A stretch of DNA of 39,989 bases from Rhodospirillales bacterium 70-18. GTDB taxonomy: Bacteria > Pseudomonadota > Alphaproteobacteria > Acetobacterales > Acetobacteraceae. Under the pieces are notes generated by a model, which worked only from the letters and a program-made list of their open reading frames with translations, searched no databases and was not told the origin of the DNA. Location: NCBI GenBank assembly GCA_001899585.1, contig MKWE01000053.1, positions 55,842 to 95,830 on the forward strand. Direction: 5' to 3'. A program made the translations under genes and the position numbers. This document shows positions 15,758 through 26,705 of the stretch, one piece after another (the first letter of the stretch is position 1; each line of letters starts with the position of its first letter).

Positions 15758-16300
15758 ATGGCCGGCGGTCTGGTAAACGGCGGCCAGCGCGGGGGCAGGG
15801 GAAGCCGCGGGCGCTACCGGCCGCTGGCCGAAATCAACGTCACGCCCCTGGTGGACGTGATGCTGGTGCTGCTGATCATCTTCATGGTGACGGCGCCGCT
15901 GATGAGCACGGCCGTCAATGTCGACCTGCCCAAGACCACCGCCAGCCCGGTCAGCCAGGACAGCGAGCCGCTGAACGTGTCGGTGGACGCGCAGGGCCAG
16001 GTGTTCCTGCAGAACGAGCAGCTGGAGCTGGCCGACCTGGTCACCAAGCTGACCGCAATCGCCAAGGAGCAGAAGGACCGCCGCATCTTCGTGCGCGGCG
16101 ACAAATCCAACACCTACGGCAAGATGCTGGAGGTGATGGGCACCATCATCCAGGGCGGCTTCACCAAGGTGTCGCTGCTGACCGACCCCTCCGGCATGAC
16201 CCCGCCGGCCGCGCCGCAGCCGGGCGCCGCCCAGCCGGCCGCGCCGCAATCCGCCGTGCCGCCCGCCGCCGCGCCGGCGCCGCGGCAGGGCCGCGGCTGA
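15758..16300 (+). CDS. tolR: Tol-Pal system protein TolR
   Basis: A 180-residue ExbD/TolR protein. The single membrane helix [23 protein letters not shown] begins near residue 26 and carries the proton-pathway Asp33. The periplasmic part ([10 protein letters not shown] through [21 protein letters not shown]) is typical. The last ~30 residues are a Pro/Ala/Gln-rich tail longer than in E. coli TolR. The Gly/Arg-rich N-terminus before the membrane helix is cytoplasmic. Confidence 0.95.
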   Translation: MAGGLVNGGQRGGRGSRGRYRPLAEINVTPLVDVMLVLLIIFMVTAPLMSTAVNVDLPKTTASPVSQDSEPLNVSVDAQGQVFLQNEQLELADLVTKLTAIAKEQKDRRIFVRGDKSNTYGKMLEVMGTIIQGGFTKVSLLTDPSGMTPPAAPQPGAAQPAAPQSAVPPAAAPAPRQGRG

Positions 16301-16313
16301 CCCCGCCTGCGTG

Positions 16314-17354
16314 ATGGACCCGAGGCTCAAGCGCGGGGCGGCGGTTTCGTTCGCCGTCCATGCCGTGGCGGTGCTGCTGCTGCTGGTCGGCATCAACATC
16401 ACCCCGCCCGACGATAAACCGCCCGAAATGGAGGTGGAATTGGCGGTGGACCCTGGAAATCAGCCCCAGGCACCGCTGAAATCGGCCCAGGATTCGCCGA
16501 ATGCGGCCTCGGTTGTGGCCCCCGACACGGTGGCGGCCCCGCCGGCCGAGCAGGCGCCCAAGGACCAGGCGATCGAGCCGCCACCCCCGCCGCCGCCGCC
16601 CCCGCCGCCGCCGATCCCCACCCCCGCGCCGCCGGTGGACGTGCCGCCGCCGCCCACGGTCGCGCCGCCCCCGCCGCCGCCCGACCCGGCGCCCTCGCCG
16701 GAGCCGCCGCCGCCGCCGCCCCCGCCCACGCCGCCACCGCCGACCCCGCCGCCGCCGGTGCCGCCGCCGCCCACGCCCCCGCCGCCGGCGCCCCCCGCGC
16801 CGGCGCCGCCGACGCCTGCGCCGCCCTTGCCGCTGCCACCGCCCCCGGCCCCGCCGCCGCCGGCGCCGCCGAGCAAGACGGCACAGCCCAACGAGACCAA
16901 GAACCCGGCGGCGGATAGTCGTGAGCTGTTGAACACCATCGAGAAGCTGCGCGCCCTGCAGGCCCAGCAGCAGGCGCCCAAGGCCCGCGCCAACCCGGAC
17001 GCCTCGCGCGCCCCGGTGGCCGGCGGCCGGCGCGACGGCGACCTGACGGGCAAGCTGTCCGAGGCGCAGCGCGGCGCCATCGGCGACCGGGTGCGCGAGT
17101 GCTGGACCAAGGATGCCGGCGCGCTGGACATCGACAAGATGTCGGTCCAACTTGTGGTGACCGTGGACCCGTCTGGAACCGCCCGTGATGCGGTGGTGGG
17201 CGCGGAAGACACCGGCCGGCTTGGTGACCCGCGCTTCCGCGCCTTCGCCGAACGGGCCCGCCGGGCGGTGCTCAGCCCGCGCTGCGCCACCCTGCCGATC
17301 CCGCAGGGCGATCTGGGCCGCGAACAAAAACTGGTCTTCCGGTTCAAGCCATGA
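16314..17354 (+). CDS. tolA: TolA-like protein with a very long polyproline linker
   Basis: A 346-residue energy-transducing protein in the TolA position. One N-terminal membrane helix (about 9-29, AAVSFAVHAVAVLLLLVGINI) is followed by a ~100-residue linker from about 88 to 188 that is mostly proline, including 12 consecutive Pro at 89-100. A globular periplasmic domain from about 235 to the end (RECWTKDAGALDIDKMSVQLVVTVDPSG) matches the TonB/TolA C-terminal fold. In E. coli the linker is a long Ala/Lys helix; here it is a polyproline-II rod. An adjacent GTG at 16311 is an alternative start. Translation is expected to need EF-P. Confidence 0.9.
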   Translation: MDPRLKRGAAVSFAVHAVAVLLLLVGINITPPDDKPPEMEVELAVDPGNQPQAPLKSAQDSPNAASVVAPDTVAAPPAEQAPKDQAIEPPPPPPPPPPPPIPTPAPPVDVPPPPTVAPPPPPPDPAPSPEPPPPPPPPTPPPPTPPPPVPPPPTPPPPAPPAPAPPTPAPPLPLPPPPAPPPPAPPSKTAQPNETKNPAADSRELLNTIEKLRALQAQQQAPKARANPDASRAPVAGGRRDGDLTGKLSEAQRGAIGDRVRECWTKDAGALDIDKMSVQLVVTVDPSGTARDAVVGAEDTGRLGDPRFRAFAERARRAVLSPRCATLPIPQGDLGREQKLVFRFKP

Positions 17355-17381
17355 GCAGCGAACCGGACCGCAACACGCGCC

Positions 17382-17402
17382 GCGCCGCCTGTTTGGCGGC
17401 GC
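17382..17402 (+). other. Hairpin in the tolA-tolB gap
   Basis: A perfect 8-bp stem GCGCCGCC (17382-17389) with GGCGGCGC (17395-17402) around the loop TGTTT, in the 103-nt gap between tolA and tolB. There is no T tract, so it is more likely an mRNA-processing or stability element than a terminator. Confidence 0.4.
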
Positions 17403-17457
17403 CGGCGGTGCGTGCGGCGCGCGTTTTCCCTCCAACCCTGAGGAAGCTGACAGTCCC

Positions 17458-18927
17458 ATGAAGCATATCGGTGGCGACCGCCTGACCGGGGGCGAGATGA
17501 TCCACAGCGAGACTCTGCCGGGCAGCCGGCCACGGCTGTTGCGGGTGGGCCGGCGCGGGCTGATCGCCGGCGCGGCCGGCCTGCTGGCGGCACCCTCCTT
17601 CGCGGGGGGGGCGTTCGCCCAGGCCACTCCCGCCCCCGCGGCACCGGCGCCGGCCGGCGGCCAGGCGACCGCCGAGATCACCGTCGATCGCGCCCGCACC
17701 GCGCCGATCCCGATCGCCATCCCCGACCTGGTGGCCGCCGGCGGCGATGCGGCGCAGCTCGGCCGCGACATCGCCGGCGTCATCACCAACAACCTGGCCC
17801 GGTGCGGCCTGTTCCGCCCGATCGACCCGGCCGCCTTCATCAAGTCCGGCAGCGCCGGCGACGTGCCGAACTTCGCCGACTGGAAGGTGATCGGCGCGCA
17901 GGCGCTGGTGACCGGCAAGGTGGACAGCCTGGGCGGCGACAAGGTGCGCGTGGAGTTCCGCCTGTGGGACGTGCTGCCGCAGGCGCAGATCCAGGGCACC
18001 GCCTACACCACCACCCTGTCCAACTGGCGCCGCATCGCCCACATCATCAGCGATGTGATCTATGAGCGGCTGCTGGGTGAGAAGGGGTATTTCGACACCC
18101 GCATCGTCTACATCGCCGGCAGCGGCCCGCGCGACCGGCGGGTGAAGCGGCTGGCGATCATGGACCAGGACGGCGAGCGCAACCAGTTCCTGACCGACGG
18201 GCGCTTCCTTGCCCTCAGCCCGCGCTACCACCCCACGCGCGACCAGATCGCCTTCATGAGCTACCTGGACAACAAGCCGCGGGTCTATCTGTTCGACCTC
18301 GGCACCGGGCGGCAGAGCATCCTGGGCAATTTCCAGGGCATCACCCTCTCGCCCCGCTTCGCGCCCGACGGCAACAGCGTCATCATGTCCGAGACCAATG
18401 GCCCCGGGGCGGATATCTGGACCGTCGGCCTGCATGGCGGGCGGGCGCGCAAGCTGACCGACACCGGGGGAGCGATCGACGTGTCGCCCTGCTACAGCCC
18501 GGACGGCACGCAGGTTGTGTTCAACTCCGACCGCGGCGGCGACCAGCAACTCTACGTGATGGGGGCGGACGGCTCCAACGTGCGCCGGATCAGCTTCGGC
18601 AAGGCGCGCTATGCCACGCCGGTGTGGTCGCCGCGCGGCGACCTGATCGCCTATACCCGCTTCGGCGGCAGCACGTTCCAGATCGGCGTCATGCGCCCGG
18701 ACGGCTCGGGCGAGCGGGTGCTGTCGGAAAGCTATTATGTGGAAGGGCCTACCTTCGCGCCGAACGGGCGGGTGATCATGTTCTGGCGCGAGACGGCGGC
18801 CCGCGACTCGCGCGGCAACGGGTTCAGTTCGCGGCTGGTGTCGATCGATATCACCGGCTTCAACGAGCGGGTGGTGACCACGCCGACCGATGCTTCCGAC
18901 CCGGCCTGGTCGCCGTTGCAGTCCTGA
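17458..18927 (+). CDS. tolB: Tol-Pal system beta-propeller protein TolB
   Basis: A 489-residue periplasmic protein: export signal (to about residue 55), N-terminal alpha/beta domain (about 75-215, with VITNNLARCGLFRPIDPAAFI), and a six-bladed propeller with recurring SPDGxxxxF-type repeats (LSPRFAPDGNSVIMS, VSPCYSPDGTQVVFNSDR, ATPVWSPRGDLIAYTR). TolB binds Pal and is pulled by TolA. The signal contains a twin-arginine-like RVGRRGLIAGAAG before the hydrophobic stretch, so Tat export is possible, unlike the Sec route of E. coli TolB. The start ATG 17458 follows GAGGAA; the N-region is unusually long. Confidence 0.95.
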   Translation: MKHIGGDRLTGGEMIHSETLPGSRPRLLRVGRRGLIAGAAGLLAAPSFAGGAFAQATPAPAAPAPAGGQATAEITVDRARTAPIPIAIPDLVAAGGDAAQLGRDIAGVITNNLARCGLFRPIDPAAFIKSGSAGDVPNFADWKVIGAQALVTGKVDSLGGDKVRVEFRLWDVLPQAQIQGTAYTTTLSNWRRIAHIISDVIYERLLGEKGYFDTRIVYIAGSGPRDRRVKRLAIMDQDGERNQFLTDGRFLALSPRYHPTRDQIAFMSYLDNKPRVYLFDLGTGRQSILGNFQGITLSPRFAPDGNSVIMSETNGPGADIWTVGLHGGRARKLTDTGGAIDVSPCYSPDGTQVVFNSDRGGDQQLYVMGADGSNVRRISFGKARYATPVWSPRGDLIAYTRFGGSTFQIGVMRPDGSGERVLSESYYVEGPTFAPNGRVIMFWRETAARDSRGNGFSSRLVSIDITGFNERVVTTPTDASDPAWSPLQS

Positions 18928-19004
18928 GACGGCCGCGCGGCCGCCGGGCAGCGATAAACCCGCGTCAACATGGATGATATGTGTCCGCGGGGTAACAAAT
19001 GTCC

Positions 19005-19032
19005 TTGACCATCAACGGTTTGATGGGTTAAT
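19005..19032 (+). promoter_or_regulatory. Candidate pal promoter with operator-like palindrome
   Basis: In the 217-nt gap between tolB and pal, TTGACC (19005-19010) and GTTAAT (19027-19032) are 16 bp apart, reasonable -35 and -10 boxes. The palindrome CCATCAA-CGGT-TTGATGG (19009-19026) fills the spacer exactly. This suggests pal has its own, possibly regulated, promoter in addition to read-through from tolB. Confidence 0.45.
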
Positions 19033-19144
19033 CGCTGGCCGTCTGCCGCGAACGGCTCCGGTTGAGCCGCCGCGGGACGTTTCCGACCGAATGCCCATTG
19101 GGGCACGTAACCGCTGCACATCCTCTTCCAGGGACGCAACTCGA

Positions 19145-19612
19145 ATGAACACCAAGATTCTGGGCGCCTTCGCCGCCGTGGCGCTGCTGGCGGCGTGCTC
19201 CTCCCCCGAGACGGCCGCGCCGACCCCGGCCGCCCCGGTCACCGCCGGCCCGACGCCCGGCAGCCAGGAAGACCTGGTCGCCAATGTCGGCGACCGCGTG
19301 TTCTTCGACTTCGACAAGTCGGCGCTGAAGTCCGATGGCCAGGCCACGCTGGACCGCCAGGCAGCCTGGCTGGCCAAGTGGTCGCAGAACCGCGTGCAGG
19401 TCGCCGGCAACTGCGACGAGCGCGGCACCGAGGAATACAACATCGCCCTGGGCATGCGCCGCGCCACCGCCGCCGCCAACTACCTGATGGCCAAGGGCGT
19501 CGCCAAGGCCCGCATCGAGACCATCAGCTACGGCAAGGATCGCCCGGTGGCCCTGGGTTCGAACGAGCAGGCCTGGGCGCAGAACCGCAACGCCATCACC
19601 TCGGTGAAGTGA
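19145..19612 (+). CDS. pal: Peptidoglycan-associated lipoprotein Pal
   Basis: A 155-residue outer-membrane lipoprotein. The signal MNTKILGAFAAVALLAAC gives lipid Cys18; a Pro/Thr-rich tether (20-40) leads to an OmpA-like domain with VFFDFDKSALK, the peptidoglycan-binding core NCDERGTEEYNIALGMRRA, ISYGKDRPVALG, and the C-terminal NRNAITSVK. It anchors the outer membrane to peptidoglycan and binds TolB and TolA. A clear terminator follows at 19711. Confidence 0.97.
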   Translation: MNTKILGAFAAVALLAACSSPETAAPTPAAPVTAGPTPGSQEDLVANVGDRVFFDFDKSALKSDGQATLDRQAAWLAKWSQNRVQVAGNCDERGTEEYNIALGMRRATAAANYLMAKGVAKARIETISYGKDRPVALGSNEQAWAQNRNAITSVK

Positions 19613-19710
19613 GGCGCCCGGCCGGCCGCTTCGCGCCGGCCAGGAGTGACGTTCGCCTGACCTGATACCGGCGCTGGCGCCGGACAGGAGAGGACTGCGT
19701 CGGAATACCA

Positions 19711-19746
19711 AAACCGGCAGCCGCGAGGCTGCCGGTTTCTCTTTGC
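19711..19746 (+). terminator. Rho-independent terminator after pal
   Basis: A perfect 12-bp stem (19711-19722 with 19727-19738) closed by a GCGA tetraloop (GNRA type) and followed by TCTCTTT. This is a canonical intrinsic terminator about 100 nt downstream of the pal stop. The rest of the 247-nt pal-cpoB gap shows no gene; a ribosome site GAGGAGAG precedes cpoB. Confidence 0.9.
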
Positions 19747-19859
19747 CCGCGCTTCGCCTACATACAGGCCGTAATGCCGCCCCGCTGGCCCTGCGCGGGC
19801 GGATCGCAGACGGTCCGGACGCGGCCAGCCCGCGTGCCGGCGCACGAGGAGAGAAATCG

Positions 19860-20771
19860 ATGCGGCGAGCCCTGTCACCCTTCCCGAACGCCCGGCCGCC
19901 TGGCCGCCCGACCGCAGTCGGGGTGGCGGCGCTGGTCGCTGTCCTGCTGCTGGCCGCACTCGCGCTGCCGCGCCCGGCGCTGGCCCAAATGGACAGCCGC
20001 GAGGGCATCCAGTTGCAGAACCAGATCCTAGAACTGCGCCGCGACATGCAGAACCTGCGCGACCAGATGGCCCAGGGTGGCGGCGGGGGCGGTTCGTCGC
20101 TCGGCGGCTATCGCCAGCCGGCACCGGCCGCGCCGTCCGGCTCATCGTCGTCCAACGACGTGGTGGCCAGCCTGGTCGACCGGGTGGCGCGGCTGGAGGA
20201 CCAGGTGCGCGCGCTGCAAGGCCGTATCGACGAGGCCGACAACGCGCGCAAAAACATGCACGACGACCTGCAGAAGCAGATCGACGACATGAACTACAAG
20301 CTCGGCGGCGGCGTGGCCGCCCCCGGGGCCGCTCCGGCGGCCCCGCCCGCCGCCCCGGTGCTGCGCGCGCCCGAGGGCAAGCCGCCGCGCACGCCGGAAA
20401 TGGCGATGCAGGAGGGCAATGCCGCCCTGGCCCGGCGCGACTACGCCACTGCCCAGGCCGCTGCGAAGGAGGTGCTGGCCGCCCCGCGGTCGCCGCGCGC
20501 GGCGGATGCGCAGTTCCTGCTGGCGCAGGCGCTGGCGGGCAAGAAGGACTATGCCGGCGCCGCCGTCGCCTATGACGACACCTACAACCGCGCCAAGACC
20601 GGCACGCATGCGCAGGACGCGCTGCTCGGCGTCGCGCATTCGCTGACCGCGATCGGCGAGAAGCGGGCGGCCTGCGTCACGCTCGATAAACTCCACACCG
20701 AGTTCCCCAACCCGCGGCCCGACCTCAAGGAGCCGATCCTGGCCGCCCGCCGCCAGGCGGGCTGCCGCTGA
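19860..20771 (+). CDS. cpoB: Cell division coordinator CpoB (YbgF)
   Basis: A 303-residue periplasmic protein in its usual place after pal. It has a long N-region and a signal helix (about 20-40, ending ALAQ), a coiled-coil segment (44-70, IQLQNQILELRRDMQNLRDQM), a Gly/Ser/Pro linker, a second coiled coil (about 100-145) and C-terminal TPR repeats (about 180-300; EMAMQEGNAALARRDYATAQ, ADAQFLLAQALAGKKDYAGAAVAYDD). CpoB links Tol function to peptidoglycan synthesis at division in E. coli. A terminator lies between it and pal, so it may have its own promoter near 19745-19860, which I could not identify. Confidence 0.93.
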   Translation: MRRALSPFPNARPPGRPTAVGVAALVAVLLLAALALPRPALAQMDSREGIQLQNQILELRRDMQNLRDQMAQGGGGGGSSLGGYRQPAPAAPSGSSSSNDVVASLVDRVARLEDQVRALQGRIDEADNARKNMHDDLQKQIDDMNYKLGGGVAAPGAAPAAPPAAPVLRAPEGKPPRTPEMAMQEGNAALARRDYATAQAAAKEVLAAPRSPRAADAQFLLAQALAGKKDYAGAAVAYDDTYNRAKTGTHAQDALLGVAHSLTAIGEKRAACVTLDKLHTEFPNPRPDLKEPILAARRQAGCR

Positions 20772-20803
20772 CCGCTTGCGCTGCGGCGGAATTCGCCGCG
20801 CTG

Positions 20804-22036
20804 ATGGTCCCGCTGGGGCCGTTCGAGCCGGCGCCGCATCTGGCGGTGGCGGTGTCGGGCGGCGCCGACAGCCTGGCGCTGGCGCTGCTGGCGCGGGACT
20901 GGGCGGGCGCGGCCGGCGGGATGGTGACCGGGCTGGTGGTCGATCATGGCCTGCGCCCCGCCTCGGCAGACGAGGCCCGCCTCACACTGAGGCGGCTGGC
21001 CGGCATCGGCATCGCGGCGCGGTTGCTGGTGCTGGAGGGGCTGGCGCGCGGGCCGGGGCTGGCGGCGCGGGCACGCACGGCGCGCTACGCGGCGCTGGAG
21101 GGCGCCTGCCGGCAGGCCGGCATCCTGCACCTGCTGCTGGGCCACCATGCCGCCGACCAGGCCGAGACGGTGGCCATGCGCCTGTTGGCGCGCAGCGGTC
21201 CGGCGGGACTCGCCGGCATGGCGGCGCTGGCGGAGACCGAGGCGGTGCGCCTGCTGCGGCCGCTGTTGACCGTGCCGCCTGCGCGCCTGCGCGCCACCCT
21301 GCGCGCCGCCGGGCTGGACTGGGTGGAAGACCCTTCCAACGCCGACCCCGCCGCCGCGCGAGCCCGGCTGCGATTGCTGCGCGCCGACCGTGGCGGCACC
21401 GGCCCGGCGACCAGGGCGCTGGTGGCCGCCGCCCGCCTGCGCGGCGCCGCGCGGGCAGGGGCGGAGTGCACGGCGGCGGGCGAACTGGCTGCCCGTGCGC
21501 GGCTGCATCCCGAAGGGTTTGCGGTGCTCACCCCCGGCCCGATCGGGGCGACGGCGCTGGGCGCGCTGCTGCGCATGCTGGGCGGGCAGGCGCATGCGCC
21601 GTCGCCCCGCCAGTTGGCCGTGCTGGCGGCCAACCCCCGGCCGGCCACGCTGGCGGGGGTTTACCTGTTGCCGGCGGGCCGGACCGGGCCGCCCGGCGCG
21701 TTGCTGCTGGTGCGCGAGCCGGCGGCGCTGGCCGCGCCGGTGGCGGCGCAACCGGGCGCGCGGTGGGATGGCCGGTTCGCCCTGGCGGCCGATGCCACGC
21801 CGCCGGCTTCGGCCATGCTCGGCGCGCTGGGGCGGGACGCGGCGCGTTTCGCCGATCGCCGCCACTGGCCGGCGGCCGTGCTGCGCGCGCTGCCGGCGCT
21901 GTGGGCCAACGCAAACCTGTTCGCGGTGCCGCAGATCGGCTATCCTGACGCCACGACGTGCCGCAGGGTGGCGTTGGCCTTCCGCCCGGCCGCGCCGGCC
22001 TGTGGCGCGCCGTTCGCCGCCGCCGGACAGCTTTGA
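20804..22036 (+). CDS. tilS: tRNA(Ile)-lysidine synthetase TilS
   Basis: A 410-residue PP-loop ATPase that converts C34 of the AUA-reading tRNA(Ile) to lysidine. The PP-loop SGGADS is at 18-23, followed by [33 protein letters not shown] and a LRPLL...[10 protein letters not shown] block. The C-terminal tRNA-binding region is Ala/Pro-rich and diverged. The start is uncertain: the reading frame stays open to the cpoB stop (20769), and the codons before ATG 20804 (AAEFAAL) look like family sequence, so a non-ATG upstream start is possible. It is the usual gene between the tol-pal cluster and ftsH. Confidence 0.92.
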   Translation: MVPLGPFEPAPHLAVAVSGGADSLALALLARDWAGAAGGMVTGLVVDHGLRPASADEARLTLRRLAGIGIAARLLVLEGLARGPGLAARARTARYAALEGACRQAGILHLLLGHHAADQAETVAMRLLARSGPAGLAGMAALAETEAVRLLRPLLTVPPARLRATLRAAGLDWVEDPSNADPAAARARLRLLRADRGGTGPATRALVAAARLRGAARAGAECTAAGELAARARLHPEGFAVLTPGPIGATALGALLRMLGGQAHAPSPRQLAVLAANPRPATLAGVYLLPAGRTGPPGALLLVREPAALAAPVAAQPGARWDGRFALAADATPPASAMLGALGRDAARFADRRHWPAAVLRALPALWANANLFAVPQIGYPDATTCRRVALAFRPAAPACGAPFAAAGQL

Positions 22037-22292
22037 TGCGCGCCGCCGCGGCGATGGGGGTGCGAAAGCGTGGCCGGCACCCTATGTTAGGGCGGTTTGG
22101 TTGGCTTGGCATGCGATCGGCGTTGGCTGGCTTCCACTTTGGCTGGATCAGGCCGCGCCGGCAGTTCCGCCGGCTTGGTGCGCGGACGGTTCGCGATGGC
22201 GGGCCGTGGACGACAATCCGGGAAGGTGCCGCCGCCGCAGGCGGGCGCCTTTCCGCCACAGGACTGGATGGCCTGACAGGCCAGGGAATGGA
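22037..22292 (+). promoter_or_regulatory. ftsH upstream region
   Basis: A 256-nt gap without a convincing gene; a reading frame spanning it encodes only basic, low-complexity sequence and ends inside the ftsH start. It holds the small palindrome CCCTA-TGT-TAGGG at 22080-22092, whose core resembles a -10 element (also of the heat-shock sigma type). ftsH is sigma32-dependent in many bacteria, but I see no good matching -35, so the promoter is only a suggestion. Confidence 0.35.
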
Positions 22293-24215
<1,923 letters not shown>

Positions 24216-24221
24216 GGCGGC

Positions 24222-25256
24222 TTGCCGCTGCTGGTCGAGCCGCTGGGACTGCTGCACGGCCCGGCGGCAACCCAGGCGATCGCCGAAGGACTGGCCCTTC
24301 CGCTTGCGGGAGGGCCTTCGGCGTTCGCGCTGGTGCGTCTGGTGGACGAAGGCGCGGCGCCGGGGCGGATCTGCCCGGTAGCTGCCGTGCCCGCCGCCTT
24401 CCGCGCCGCGCTGGTCCGGGTCAGTGCCGCACCGCCGCCCTGGGCCGGCATGCCGGCCGACCGGCCGCTGGTGATGGGCATCCTGAACGTCACCCCCGAC
24501 AGCTTCAGCGACGGCGGCGCCCATGCCGACGCCGACCGCGCGATCGAGGCCGGCCTGGAGATGGCCGCCGAGGGTGCCGACCTGGTCGATGTCGGCGGCG
24601 AGAGCACCCGGCCGCGTGCCGCCCCCACGCCGCCCGACGAGGAATGCGCCCGCGTCGTGCCGGTGATCCGGGCGCTGGCGGCGCGCGGGGTCGCGGTGTC
24701 GGTGGACACCCGCAATGCCGCCACCATGCGGGCCGCCTTGGCGGCGGGCGCGCGCGTGGTCAACGACGTGTCGGCCCTGGCGCACGACCCCGACGCGGCG
24801 GGTGTGGTGGCCGAGGCCGCCTGCCCGGTGATCCTGATGCATATGCGCGGCGATCCGGCGACCATGCACACACAGGCGCGGTACGACGATGTGGCAGTGG
24901 AGGTGACGCGCGAGTTGGCGGCGCGCATCGCCGCGGCCGAGGCGGCCGGCATCCGGCGCGCCGCCATCGCGGTCGATCCCGGCATCGGCTTCGCCAAGGC
25001 AGCGGCGGAGAATCTCGCCCTGCTGCCGCGGCTTTCGCTTTTGCTCAACCTCGGCTGCCCTATTGTGGTGGGCGTGTCGCGCAAGGGCTTCATCGGCGGG
25101 CTGGCCGGCGAGCCGGTGGCGCGGCGGCGCGGGCCGGGCTCGCTGGCAGCCGGGCTGCATGCGGCGCTGCACGGGGCGGCCATGCTGCGCGTGCACGACG
25201 TGGCCGCCACCGCGCAGGCGGTGCGCGTCTGGCGGGGCCTGCTGGGCTTGGGCTAA
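24222..25256 (+). CDS. folP: Dihydropteroate synthase
   Basis: A 344-residue DHPS, the sulfonamide target, which condenses p-aminobenzoate with dihydropterin pyrophosphate in folate synthesis. Signatures are GILNVTPDSFSDGG (about 86-99), DVGGESTRP, VSVDTRNA, VNDVSA, LMHMRGDPATM, DPGIGFAK and VGVSRKGFIG. About 75 residues precede the catalytic barrel, longer than in E. coli FolP. The start is TTG 24222 with AAGGCGG before it, 6 nt after ftsH; the first ATG-coded alternative lies well inside. ftsH-folP-glmM is a common order. Confidence 0.95.
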   Translation: MPLLVEPLGLLHGPAATQAIAEGLALPLAGGPSAFALVRLVDEGAAPGRICPVAAVPAAFRAALVRVSAAPPPWAGMPADRPLVMGILNVTPDSFSDGGAHADADRAIEAGLEMAAEGADLVDVGGESTRPRAAPTPPDEECARVVPVIRALAARGVAVSVDTRNAATMRAALAAGARVVNDVSALAHDPDAAGVVAEAACPVILMHMRGDPATMHTQARYDDVAVEVTRELAARIAAAEAAGIRRAAIAVDPGIGFAKAAAENLALLPRLSLLLNLGCPIVVGVSRKGFIGGLAGEPVARRRGPGSLAAGLHAALHGAAMLRVHDVAATAQAVRVWRGLLGLG

Positions 25257-25313
25257 ACATCAAGGCTTGGGCGCGCGCCGGCGCCGCCCGCGCGCGCGAA
25301 GGACTCCCCCGCC

Positions 25314-26705
25314 ATGGCCATTTCCCGCCGCCTGTTCGGCACCGACGGCATCCGCGGCACCGCCAACGCCGACCCGATGACCGCCGAGACCGCGCTGAAG
25401 CTGGGCCAGGCGGCCGGGCTGCTGTTCACCCGCGGCACCCATCGCCACCGCGTGCTGATCGGCAAGGATACCCGGCTGTCCGGCTACATGATCGAGCCGG
25501 CGCTGGTGGCCGGCTTCGTCGGCGCCGGGATGGACGTGGCGCTGGTCGGCCCGCTGCCGACGCCGGCGATCGCGCTGCTGGCGCGCAACCTGCGCTGCGA
25601 CCTCGGCGTGATGATCTCGGCCTCGCACAACACCTTCGAGGACAACGGCATCAAGCTGTTCGGGCCCGACGGCTACAAGCTCTCCGACGCCACCGAGGCG
25701 GAGATCGAGGCGGTGATGGGCACCGACCTGTCCGGCCGGCTGGCCGCCCCCGCCAAGCTCGGCCGCGCCACCAGGTTGGAGGATGCCGGCGGCCGCTACA
25801 TGGAGGCCGCCAAGGCGACCTTCCCGCGCGGCATGCGGCTGGACGGCATGAAGATCGTCGTCGATTGCGCCCACGGCGCCGCCTACAAGGTCGCGCCCAG
25901 CGTGCTGTGGGAGTTGGGCGCCGAGGTGGTCCGCGTCGGCGTCAGCCCGGACGGCTTCAACATCAACCAGGGCTGCGGCTCCACCGTGCCCGGCTTCCTG
26001 TGCGGCGAGGTGCGCCGGCATGGCGCCGACCTCGGGATCGCGCTGGACGGTGACGCCGACCGGCTGATCGTCTCGGACGAGCGCGGCAACCTGGTGGACG
26101 GCGACCAGATCCTCGCCCTGATCGCCCGCGCCTGGAACGAGGCGGGCCAGTTGCGCGGCGGCGGGGTGGTGGCGACCGTGATGTCCAACCTGGGGCTGGA
26201 GCGCTTCCTGGCCGGGCGCGGCCTGTCGCTGCTGCGCACCGATGTGGGCGACCGCTACGTGATGGAGCGGATGCGTGCCGAGGGGCTCAACCTGGGCGGC
26301 GAGCAATCCGGCCACATGATCCTGGCCGATTACGCCACCACCGGCGATGGGCTGCTGGCGGCGCTGCAGGTGCTGGCCGTGCTGGTGCAGGACGGGCGCC
26401 CGGCCAGCCAGGTCTGCACCGTGTTCACCGCCCTGCCGCAGACGCTGCGCAGCGTGCGCTTCACCGGCCCCTCGCCGCTGGAGGCGCCGCAGGTGGCCGC
26501 CGCGGTGGCCGAGGCGCATGCGCTGCTGGCCGGGCGTGGCCGGCTGCTGATCCGCAAGAGCGGCACCGAGCCGGTGATCCGCGTGATGGCGGAGGCCGAG
26601 GACGAGGCCATGGTGGACCAGGTGGTCACCGGCCTGTGCGACCTGATCGCTGAGGTGGCGCACGCCCAGTCCGACGAGGCGCAGCACGCCCGGGCCGGCC
26701 GCTGA
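25314..26705 (+). CDS. glmM: Phosphoglucosamine mutase GlmM
   Basis: A 463-residue alpha-D-phosphohexomutase converting glucosamine-6-phosphate to glucosamine-1-phosphate for UDP-GlcNAc. The active-site phosphoserine loop ISASHN places Ser102 at the expected position, the Mg2+ loop DGDAD occupies 245-249, the sugar-binding loop is GGEQSGHMI, and the phosphate loop is [12 protein letters not shown]. Its stop overlaps the thiD start by one base. Confidence 0.97.
   Translation: MAISRRLFGTDGIRGTANADPMTAETALKLGQAAGLLFTRGTHRHRVLIGKDTRLSGYMIEPALVAGFVGAGMDVALVGPLPTPAIALLARNLRCDLGVMISASHNTFEDNGIKLFGPDGYKLSDATEAEIEAVMGTDLSGRLAAPAKLGRATRLEDAGGRYMEAAKATFPRGMRLDGMKIVVDCAHGAAYKVAPSVLWELGAEVVRVGVSPDGFNINQGCGSTVPGFLCGEVRRHGADLGIALDGDADRLIVSDERGNLVDGDQILALIARAWNEAGQLRGGGVVATVMSNLGLERFLAGRGLSLLRTDVGDRYVMERMRAEGLNLGGEQSGHMILADYATTGDGLLAALQVLAVLVQDGRPASQVCTVFTALPQTLRSVRFTGPSPLEAPQVAAAVAEAHALLAGRGRLLIRKSGTEPVIRVMAEAEDEAMVDQVVTGLCDLIAEVAHAQSDEAQHARAGR

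Noticed and set aside
16460-17644. Gly-rich open frame antisense to tolA, resembling PE-PGRS-like sequence
   Set aside because: It is the reverse complement of the polyproline codons and lacks a start context.
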